A stretch of DNA of 64,000 nucleotides, taken from assembly GCF_026210795.1 (NCBI RefSeq), contig NC_089438.1:5105501-5169500 (forward strand), given 5' to 3'. The notes beneath the pieces were generated by a model. That model made no database searches and was not told the origin of the DNA. It saw only the letters and a list, made by a program, of their open reading frames with translations. Position numbers and translations under genes: made by a program. This document shows, piece after piece, positions 55,556 to 64,000 of this stretch (position 1 is its first letter; the number at the start of each line of letters is the position of its first letter). This DNA is from Rhizophagus irregularis (taxonomy: Eukaryota; Glomeromycota; Glomeromycetes; Glomerales; Glomeraceae).

Positions 55556-57748
55556 CAGGGCTGATGATATTCGGCATTTCACAGAAATTCACATAACTCA
55601 CAAAATTATGTGATAAACACATTTATTACTCCTAATCACCGCATAATATCACAAAATTCTTAGGGGTTATATATAAAATCACAAAAAAATATTTTTCGAT
55701 AATCAAAATCTCTTTTACTTTAAAAATGTCATTTAGAAAATGCGCTAAAACTAATAAAGCTAATGCTGTAACAATTTATACAAGAATTAAAGAACATCTA
55801 GATGTTTTTTGTATTGAAAATAGTCTTTTGTTTTGTAATTATTGCGACCTTTCTGTGGAATGGAGATATAAGTCAACAGTAGATTCTTATTGTTTAGGAA
55901 AAAAGCACCTAGCGCAAAAAAAAATCTATGAAGCTAATAAAAACAAAAAAAAGTCAGCAAAGTTTAGAAACAACTTTATTTGCAGTTAAATCCAAAAGCG
56001 AAATTGTAGAAAGTTTAATTTAAACATTTGCAAATGCAAATATTCCACTAGAAAAAATTAATTATCTCCTTCCTTTTTTTAAAAAATATTTTAAAGAAGG
56101 AGAAGCAATTCCTCAAGCTCCAACATTACATCAATTGTATTTGCCTTCTGTTTTTAAAAATCGTACAAAAACTCTCCTTTCAATTTTTAATTCAAAACCT
56201 GTTTGTATTATAATGGATAAGCTTAGTGATGATTGTGCACGTAGTGTTGTTAATACACTTTTTGCTTATCGCCAAGATACAAAACTGGTTTCTGTTAATT
56301 TTTTACAACGGGTTAACAACATAACTATTGAACAAACACTTCACCCATTTTACATTCTTACAATATATCTCTTAATATTTCATGTTTATTTTTATCTGAT
56401 TAAGTCGCGTATATGAAAAAATGTTATCGTGAAGTTTTAAAGCCAGTTATGCCTCAATTAATTCATATGCCATGCCAGCATATATTTTAAATCTTATTGG
56501 GTAAGGAATTGCATAATTTTTTTAATTAAAAGTGAGTTACATATTAGCGAACTTTATAATGAATATTTTTAATGTAATTAGAGAAACCTGGAGAGATTTC
56601 TCACAATTTTTACCATTAAAGACTTTTTTAGCTAAAATTAAGGAATCATTTGTCAAATCATCTGCATGAAGGAACTGTTATATAACTCATCTTAAAATGA
56701 ATGGCATTAATTCTTCTCGCAAAATTCCACTTCCAAATCAAACGCGGTGGAATAGTTGGTTTTGAATAGTTTTTTATGCAAAAAATCACATCCAGTATTG
56801 GGCTGATTTTTTTAGACGTGAATATGAAGAAGAATCACAAAATGAAACAGTAAAAACTATTTACACAACATCACAAAATTTACGAGATATTGGCATCATT
56901 ACAATTTATATTTACTTTATTTCAATTTTTGCCAAAGAGTTTGTACAGGATTTGGATTTTTTTCAACAACAAAACAAACCAGTTTTTCCTTTTGTTGAAG
57001 GCCGATTACAGCAATTTACAGCATTTATTGAATCAAATATTACTGCACTTCATTTTGGTTCTGAAATTGAAAACATAATTCAACAACATTTATTTAACCC
57101 TAATGATTTTTACCCAATATTTCGTCAAGCTTTTCAAGTAGCACATGACAAATTTTCAGCTTACATTCCTAATCATCCTGCACGCTCACTTTTTAATGCA
57201 TGTCAGGTTTTTAACCCACAATATATTCATTTAGGAAATATTCAAAAAAAGGATATTCGTCATTATTCAGCAATTATGGAACTTGATAATCCTTCTAACG
57301 GTCTATTATGTGAATAGGCAGTATATTGTGGGTTGGAATTTAATGAAAATTTGGATGAAACTAATTTAGATAATTATTGGAAAAGTTTATCAGTTCGTTT
57401 GCCAATTCTTTCTAGCATTACATTAGACTATATTTGGTTACCAATTTCAAGCTGTGCAGTGGAATGTAGTTTTTCTTTATATAATATACTTTTAGATTCT
57501 AATTGTCAAAGTTTATCTGAAGAGTCATTAAAACAACTTAATATGTTGTATTTTAATTGATCAATTACAAATAAATAAAGAAATAAATAAAATAAATTTT
57601 TTTTCACACATAAATTCACATATTTTATTAAAATGCGCCACAAAATTACACATAATTTATAAAAATTTGGTATCACCGCAAATCACAAAAAAATTTTTTA
57701 TCACACACAAAATTTACCTTTTAGCACCACAAAAAATCATCGGCCCTG
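55556..57748 (+). mobile_element. Complete but dead hAT transposon (2.2 kb)
   Basis: The left end CAGGGCTGATGAT and the complement of the right end (CAGGGCCGATGAT) are inverted repeats of the hAT CAGGG type. They are flanked by degenerate 8-bp duplications CTTCAAAC and CCTCAAAT (55548-55555 and 57749-57756, 6 of 8 equal). Subterminal regions have many TCACA/TGTGA words (55575-55690 and 57605-57735), such as hAT transposases are known to bind. The only gene inside is the transposase relic. Confidence 0.8.
55726..57560 (+). pseudogene. hAT transposase relic
   Basis: The ATG at 55726 begins a zinc-finger-like region (CNYCDLSVEWRYKSTVDSY ... KKH), like the CGBP/BED-type DNA-binding fold. After frame breaks near 55945 and 56020 the chain continues through YLPSVFKN, IIMDKLSDDCARSVVNTLF (Asp of the catalytic triad) and the Cys/His stretch near 56455-56490, now decayed. 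Then come DFFQQQNKPVFPFVEGRLQQ, HPARSLFNACQVFNPQYIHL and the hAT dimerisation end DYIWLPISSCAVECSFSL..EESLKQLNMLYFN, with a stop at 57558-57560. TAG at 57315-57317 replaces a Trp codon. At least five lesions are present. Confidence 0.8.
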
Positions 57749-57756
57749 CCTCAAAT

Positions 57757-58285
57757 TTACAATATCATATCTCACGATCTAACTACTGTACTATTTAATT
57801 TAAGTATAATATACACTTATTAAAATTAGTATTTAAAAAAAAATCATTTCAGCAATACTATAATAGCCGTAATGTACTCTATATCACGTGTATAACATGA
57901 TATTAGATTACCGCTGCGGACTGCGATATAACAAAAAAAATTAAGCTTTTTTTAGCAAAGCTTAATTTTTTTTTGCTTTTCCTCTTTATTCTCTCCTTCC
58001 CTTTCGTTTTCCCATTACCTCTTTATTCTCCCCTTCGTTTTCCCCTTCCCTTTCGTTTTTCCATTACCCTTTATTTCCCTTTCCTTTTATTTCATTCTTT
58101 TCCCTTTCGTTCTTCCCTTTCTCCCTTTCCTTTTATTCCTATAAAAGTTTTATCCGTTATTTCTGTAAAAATTCCATAAAAATAAGCCTTCACGAATCCA
58201 TTCACAGAAAATGTAAATAATTTGATAAATTCCGTAATATAAGGTTATTAATTCTGGAGATATGAGCCTTTTATGGAAAAAAGTT
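57757..58285. other. Spacer with a strong hairpin and a pyrimidine tract
   Basis: Near 57933-57973 AAAAAAATTAAGCTT and AAGCTTAATTTTTTT form a long perfect stem across a 9-nt loop (TTTTAGCA region). From 57975 to 58135 the plus strand is almost all C and T, with CCCTTTCGTTTTCC units; the open frame there is low complexity. No gene is seen. Confidence 0.55.
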
Positions 58286-58289
58286 GTTT

Positions 58290-60835
58290 GGTGAGTTTTG
58301 CAACAAAACGTTGCAAAACTATTTTTTCATTTTTTAACGAAATATTTTTTAACATTTCAAAATATTTATTTTTTAATTTCTTTAATCAGAATGTTGGCTA
58401 ACATTCCGATTAATTTTTTATTTCATTTTTTTAACGAAATGTTAAAAAATGTTTTGCAACTAACTTTTTTTTCATTTCTTTTAATCAGAATGTTGGCTAA
58501 CATTCCGATTAATTTTTTATTTTATTTTTTTAATGAAACATTTTTAATGTTTTGTTAATAACTTTTTTTTCATATTTTTAATTAGAACGTTAGCTAACAT
58601 TCTGATTTACATTTTTTTTCTTTTTTTAAAGAAACGTTTTTTAACATTTTGTTAATAACTTTTTTTAATTTCTCTAATCGCTCGAAACAGCCAACATTCC
58701 AATTTACATTTTTTTTCTTTTTTTAACGAAACATTTTTTAATGTTTTGTTATATTAATTTTTTTCATTTTTTTTAATCAGAACGTTAGCTAACATTCCGA
58801 TTTACATTTTTTTTCTTTTTTTAAAGAAACATTTTTTAACATTTCATTATATTAATTTTTTTTCATTTTTTTAATCAGAATATTGGCTAATGTTCTGATT
58901 TACATTTTTTTTTCTTTTTTTAACGTTTCGTTATATTAATTTTTTTTCATTTTTTTAATCAGAATATTGGCTAATGTTCTAATTTACATTTTTTTTTTAA
59001 TTGGAACGTTGGCTAACATTCTGATTTTTTTATTTTTTTTCTTTTAACGAAACATTTTTTAACATTTTATAATATAATTTTTTTTATTTTTTTTTAATCA
59101 GAATGTTAGTTAATGTTCTGATTTTTTTATTTTTCTTTTTTTAACGAAACATTTTTTAACATTTCAAATTATTGTTTTTTTTTCATTTTTTTAACGAAAC
59201 GTTAAAAACGTTGGAAACATTATTAACGTTTCATTTTTCTTTCTTTTTTTAGGTCAGCGAATGGGCTTTTGAGTTCTAAAGAACAAAAAACCAAGATTCG
59301 TAAGATAAGTACAAATCTTGGTTTATTTTTTTTTATTTTTTTTTTAAAAAATATTATGAACGATTTATACTAATAATCGTTCTTTACTTTTTTTTAGGTT
59401 TTGAGCGGACTTTCTAGTTCTGAAGAATGGAAAAGAACCAAGATTTATAAGTATATATGAATCTTGGTTTAATTTTTTTCTTTTTTTTAAAAAAAAATAT
59501 TATAAATGGTTACTAATAACCATTCTTTTCATTTTTTTTATAGGGTTGACTATTTGGGTGTCTTCTGAAGAACAAAAAAACCAAGTTTCATAAGTACGAG
59601 TACAAAATTTGATTTATTTTTTTTTTATTTTTTTTCTATTATATAAATGGTTACTAACCGTTTTTGTATTTTTTTTATAGGTTCGGATGGGCTTCTGAAA
59701 AACAAAAAATCTAAAGATTCATAAGGTACAGTACGAATTTTTACTTTTTTTTATTTTTTTATTATTACGAACGGTTTACTAATCGTTTTTGTATTTTTTT
59801 TTATAGTTCGAGTGATTCTGAAGAACGGAAAACTCAAAGAATCAGTAAGCTTCAAATAAAACTTTACGTTTTTTTATTTTTATTTTTTTATTTTTTTTTT
59901 AATTTTCTCTTTTCTTTTTGTAGGTTAGTAGATATCAATTCTTTTGGCTTTGGAACTTGGATATGCCGATATGGTAAGTTTCGATATTTGAAATTTACAT
60001 TTTTTTTAATTGCTTTTTTTTTAATTTTTCTTTTCTTTTTGTAGGTATCGATTCTTTTGGCTTTAGACTTGGATATGCCGATATGGTAAGTTTTGATATC
60101 TTACATTTTTTTAATTATTTTTTTTAATTTTATTCTTTAAGAAATGTTCTAACTGAATGTTTCTCTTTTTTTGTAAGTTCAGCTGATCTCCAAGACTTGG
60201 ACTTTTGGAAAATGGTAAGTTTCATACATTTTATTATGAAACTTCTGTTTTTCTTGTTTTATTCTTTAAGAGATGTTTTAACTGAATGTTTTTCTTTTTT
60301 GTAGGTTTAATTTCTGGGAATATGGAAATTCAGATAATAGTAAGTTTTGTAACATTTTTCGTTACAAAACTTCCATTTATTTTATTTTTTTTAATTAGAA
60401 AATGTTTACTGACATTGCCATTATTTTTTTTTTATTAGGCTTCGAATTTTGAATTGCGGATAATAATAGGTAAGTTTCACAACAAAATGTTGCAAAACTT
60501 TGACAGACTTTAATATTATACTAATGGTTTCTTTTTATTTTTGTAGGTTTCAAATCAGGTGCTTGGGATAATTGGAATAGTTGGATCGTAAGTTTCATAT
60601 TACGAAACTTTTATTTCTTTTTAGTTTGAAACATTTTCTAATATTTCTTTTATTTTTTATAGTGAGGTTTAGGACTTTCAAGACATCAATTAGGAGCATT
60701 GATATATAAAAATGGTGAGTTTCATTGCAAAACTTTGCCATCTTTTTTGATTTTTTCACTGATTAAACATTTCTTTCATTTTTTAGAAATAATTGTTTTC
60801 GAATATTCGAAAACTTTTTTTTTTATTTAATTATA
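58290..60835 (+). repeat. Structured intron-like array E
   Basis: Three sub-blocks. 58290-59240: units of some 100-120 nt with the inverted repeat GAATGTT-GGCT-AACATTC and relatives. 59245-59870: longer exon-like parts ending AACCAAGATT, where the donor-like GTAAG sits in the loop of a perfect 10-bp stem (59289-59298 with 59314-59323, and again 59436-59445 with 59460-59469). The pre-acceptor stems are GAACGATT/AATCGTTC (59358 onward) and AATGGTT-ACTAAT-AACCATT (59505-59524). 59870-60835: units as in arrays A and B, with perfect stems at 60217-60244 and 60343-60371. No continuous reading frame exists. Confidence 0.65.
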
Positions 60836-61260
60836 TAGATTTACATTAGACAAATATATATTAATATAATTATCGCGTAGAAAAATCAATTAAGTGATTG
60901 TCATATACATGCTGCCCAAATTATTTTGGGATGCCATAATTATAATTTGGGATGTCATAATTCATTCAATTTATATATAATTTACTATATAAAGTGCCAA
61001 AATAATTTGAAATGCCATAATTGAATTTGGGATTTTACTTATAATTACAGCAGTCCAAAATAATTTGGGTGGCATGTATAGATTGTCAAAAATCACATTC
61101 CCACCTTGTTATGGTTGTGTCACAAAAGCGTTTTGTCAATGGAAATTTAGTACATTGATCGCTTAAAAATCTGCGGCAATCCAATTATAATAAGAGGAAT
61201 TTACATTAGATAATATATTTGTATTGATACGTATTTTATCATAAATAAATTTACATATTT
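60378..61260 (+). repeat. Segmental duplication, copy 2
   Basis: This is the partner of 3-717, occupied by the MITE at 60904-61080. From 60835 on, shared words include ATTATCGCGTAGAAA, CACCTTGTTATGGTTGT and TTGATCGCTTAAAAAT. Confidence 0.75.
60904..61080. mobile_element. MITE with 8-bp duplication (177 bp)
   Basis: The ends are TATACATGCTGCCCAAATTA and the complement of TAATTTGGGTGGCATGTATA, flanked by a perfect duplication GATTGTCA (60896-60903 and 61081-61088). Internal copies of the AATTTGGGATG.CATAATT word are present. Eight-bp duplications suggest hAT. Copy 1 of the segmental duplication lacks it. Confidence 0.85.
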
Positions 61261-62021
61261 TTTTTTTCAAGGTAGTGCAATTTGTGAGTTTATTAATTAT
61301 ATGTAAGAATATATAAACATCTGTTATATAACTAATTTATTAAAACTCCAAACCAGTTCCCCATCCATAAGATTGCTCCTATGCCCTACCATTACCTTAT
61401 GAAATTCACCTATATCCTTTAATAGAAGCTATTAAATTATATAGTAAATGTATTTTGTTTAAAATTTAATTATTTAAGATTAGTTTTTTATTTAGTATTG
61501 CTTAATAAAATATTTTTTAAAATTTAATTCAATATTACAATATAATTTTTTATAAAAATATATATTTCATAATATATATACAATTTTTTTATATAGTGAA
61601 AAAACTGAAAAATGTAGTTAAAAATTGGTAATATGGCTGTAAAAAGTCACAAATCAGACAAATATAGCTAAAATCAGCAATCTGATTTGAATATGCAATT
61701 TAAAAATTGGCATATCCAATTTTTGTCAATTCGTACTAAAAAATCAGCTACAAAAAGCTACAAATCGGACAAATATAGCCAAAAATTGGCTATCTGATTT
61801 TTTTGCCAATTTTTATTTATTTGACGTAAGTTTTTCTACACTTTAAAGCATCAAACAATACTAGTATCCACTAATATATACTACCCAAAAACTCACTGAT
61901 GTAAAATCACAATTATTAAAAATTCACAAGAATTTTTGTTAATACTGTTTAATTTTTAAGTTCAAAGTTTGATTGATAATACTAAATTCAAAACTCAATT
62001 ATAAATCATTTTTATAAATTA
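61261..62021. other. AT-rich spacer
   Basis: At 61610-61830, TCAGACAAATATAGC/AAAATTGGC words recur, akin to the interiors of the CACTA-like MITEs but without their ends. From 61930 the outer part of a palindromic repeat begins (TTAATACTGTTTAATTTTTAAG). No gene is seen. Confidence 0.4.
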
Positions 62022-62334
62022 CCGTATATCACGGGCCATAGTACCCCCTATGCATAGTACCCCTCTTGAAAAATTTCATAGAATTGTATAGTACTTGGGG
62101 GATATTTTACAATTATTTCGTGATCTAGTGATCAAATTTGAGCCATCTTTTCTTTGTTTGATAGCTCTCATTGAGCACTTCAAAATAAAAAAAAAGATCG
62201 CTCAAATTGGATTGGTAGATCGTAAGATATTCGCAAAAAATGGAATTTTTAGGTTTTGTTTGGTACCCGGGGGTACAGGATCTAACCCCCGATTTTTGCA
62301 ATATACCCAGGGTACTGTGGCCCGCTATATACGG
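62022..62334. mobile_element. MITE with TA duplication (313 bp)
   Basis: The ends are CCGTATATCACGGGCCATAG and the complement of CTGTGGCCCGCTATATACGG, flanked by TA (62020-62021 and 62335-62336), with inner GTACCCC/GGGGTAC words. The open frame at 62095-62337 is internal to it and not a gene. Confidence 0.8.
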
Positions 62335-62339
62335 TAGTA

Positions 62340-62515
62340 TTAAGATTTTAATTTAAAAATTAAGCAGTATCAAGGAAAATTCATGCGAATTTTTCTTAAT
62401 ACTGCTTAATTCTAATTTAACTAATTTAGTAGTATTAAGACTTTAGTTTAAAAATTAAGCAGTATTAAGGAAAATTCTTGTGAATTTTTCTTAATACTGC
62501 TTATATTTGCCAATT
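62340..62515. repeat. Palindromic repeat units
   Basis: TTAAGCAGTATCAAGGAAAATTC pairs with GAATTTTTCTTAATACTGCTTA (here given in parts: AAGCAGTAT, GGAAAATTC against GAATTTTTC, ATACTGCTT). The whole is repeated once more at 62440-62505, two hairpin units in tandem. Confidence 0.7.
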
Positions 62516-62779
62516 TGTGGAATTAGCCAAAATTAAGATTTTCATAAAGATTTGCACATTTTAACAAAAATTATGTTTCATAAGCTTAAATTATATGTAT
62601 TACATAATACACTAGTCGAAATAGTCCAAATCAGCTAGAAATCGGATGTCTGATTTTAGGCTGAATTTGGTGATAAAGATGGCCGATTTATTAATTTAGG
62701 CAAAGTTCCAATTGGCAGGCTGATTGATACCGATCAGAATATCGAATTGCTTAGTATTTTTAATTCGAATTGTTTAAAA

Positions 62780-63075
62780 AAATATATTCATAAATTTACC
62801 GAATTGCAGTGAATTTATTCTGAATTATGATAAATTTTGATAAATTGGGATAAATTTTAATCTGAATTGCAGTAAATTTTAATCTGAATTACAGTAAATT
62901 TTAATCTGAATTACAGTAAATTTTAATCTGAATTGCGGTAAATTTTCTATTTTGAATTGTGGTAAATTTGCAGTAAATTTTATTCTAAATTTATTCTGAA
63001 TTGCGATAAATTTGCAGTAAATTTATTTCGAATTGTAATTAATTTTTTTCTGAATTAAGACAAATTTATTTTGAA
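62780..63075. repeat. Minisatellite, about 22-24 bp units
   Basis: The unit AATCTGAATTGCAGTAAATTTT and variants are repeated about ten times, degenerating at both ends. Confidence 0.8.
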
Positions 63076-63178
63076 TTAAGGAAAATTCTAATACTAAGAA
63101 TTTGGAATATTAATTATATATATATATAGATTTTTAACGAAAAAAAGAAAGTTTTCTACCAAATTAATTCAGATTTGT

Positions 63179-63980
63179 TCATTGCGCGTTGTCCATATGT
63201 AAATCAGAATCTGAATTATTATGATTGTCACTGACCGTTGATTTTAATGGTTTTTCTTCTCCTTCCTTGTTATGGTCTTCATCATTTTCGGTGGTGTTGC
63301 CAGTTGCTGGTATTGTCTCTCTACTAACTTCTTCTACTTTTTCATCATATTCAGTATTGAAACCCTAATCAATATCAGTATTGAATATTAAATCTTATTA
63401 TTGTACGATATAAGACCATTTGGGAGCATTCGACGGATGTGGTCAGTCATATTTTTGTTACAACCCTAGCCATGGCAAAAAAAAAGTAACTGACACGTGA
63501 CTGCATTTTATTCATCATAACTGTCACACCCCACCGCATTTCCACTTTTTATATTTATCTGAGGGACTTAGTTTTTTTTAAGTAGGTAAAAACTTATTCG
63601 TCACCCCTTTTTCTTCACCGGTTATTTTCACGTGTTAGTGTATAACGCCGTAATGCAGGCCAAAAGTCACGTGTCAGTCACTTTTTTTTCACCATGGCTA
63701 GGGTACTATATTTTTGTACTTCGTCATCATATCTACGTTCACGTATTAATTTTACCTTATTTGACGAGTGTACATCGAGTACATTTTGTAGCAAATTTTT
63801 AAGCTGAAGAAACAATAAAATATAAAAATTAAATCCAGCGATTTGTCTGAAAAATCAAGATTTAGAAGTTCTAACCTTATCAGATCTCCACGAATAGTCG
63901 TAAATAGCGATTATGGACTTTGTTGGGTCTTCGTCTGTTTCGCTTATTTCTGGAGAATGAAATAAGCGATTGGATAACAT
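63179..63980 (-). pseudogene. Minus-strand gene end, interrupted by a MITE
   Basis: Exon-like segments on the minus strand: up to 63980 (open to the window edge) down to 63876, intron 63804-63875 (GTTAGA to TTTCAG), 63803-63756 reading NLLQNVLDVHSSNK, then sequence interrupted by the MITE at 63459-63708. Next come TDHIRRMLPNGLI near 63448-63395 and a last exon 63179-63365 that is acidic and hydrophilic (TTENDEDHNKEGEEKPLKS) and ends in TGA. The first junction keeps frame. I could not make the segments around the MITE join in frame even without it, so the model is partial. The family is unknown. Confidence 0.4.
63459..63708. mobile_element. MULE-like MITE, copy 2 (250 bp, reverse orientation)
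   Basis: This is the same element as 25846-26094 but inverted: it starts TACAACCCTAGCCATGG and ends with the complement of TAGTACCCTAGCCATGG. The 9-bp duplication TATTTTTGT lies at 63450-63458 and 63709-63717. The two copies are nearly identical inside, so both are fairly recent. Confidence 0.85.
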
Positions 63981-64000
63981 CTTTAGTAATCTATGCTTAT

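Noticed and set aside
57973..58179. Frame rich in Phe, Pro, Leu and Ser
   Set aside because: It is a pyrimidine tract, open only because it lacks purines.
62095..62337. 80-codon plus-strand frame
   Set aside because: It lies inside and across the end of a MITE.

Overview
The window looks like a repeat-choked piece of an arbuscular mycorrhizal fungal genome (Glomeromycotina, Rhizophagus-like). The reasons are extreme AT richness, short spliceosomal introns of about 55-90 nt with GTAAGT/GTATGT donors, a Crinkler (CRN) gene with a spliced P-loop NTPase, large lineage-specific multicopy proteins, and transposons of almost every class. I see no rRNA, functional tRNA or CRISPR array. All assignments are from reading the sequence; no search was run.

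Layout. 1-0.5 kb, 2.9-5.7, 21.1-22.2, 27.5-28.0 and 58.3-60.8 kb hold arrays of short exon-like segments separated by intron-like segments, all in plus orientation. Many intervals carry a hairpin at the 5' splice-site-like GTAAGT and a second hairpin around a CTAAC/ACTAAT branch-point-like box before a T-rich tract ending in AG. 5.7-12 kb is MITEs, tandem repeats and one small acidic minus-strand gene (10.1-11.3). 13.2-18.9 kb has a broken Myb/SANT-RS gene and a broken multi-exon transposase-like gene split by a 1.2 kb foldback element. 20-28 kb holds dead fragments (RecQ-like helicase C-terminus, cystathionine beta-synthase) and several MITEs. 28.6-30.2 kb is a frameshifted lineage-specific gene. 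30.7-33.7 kb is the best-preserved gene, a four-exon Crinkler. 34.3-43.2 kb is a nested transposon stack: a hAT-like transposase relic with a Tc1 relic inside, a TA-flanked pogo-like element, a 5 kb LINE within that, and a 1 kb tRNA-headed SINE at the LINE edge. 45.5-52.1 kb carries two divergent genes of one family (ubiquitin-like header plus MACPF-like motif), one with a long coiled and repeated C-terminus, and a truncated tandem copy between them. 52.5-63.7 kb is again transposons, including a complete but dead hAT element with recognisable ends. The last kilobase holds the 3' part of a minus-strand gene that a MITE has entered.

How it fits together. The living genes are probably the Crinkler, the two header/MACPF-like genes and perhaps the acidic gene at 10.1-11.3 kb. 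The rest is turnover: target-site duplications let several insertions be ordered in time and, in several cases, show the empty site. The least explained signal is the set of structured intron-like arrays; units are repeated with changed sequence but kept pairing, which suggests an RNA-level constraint or an introner-like amplification.
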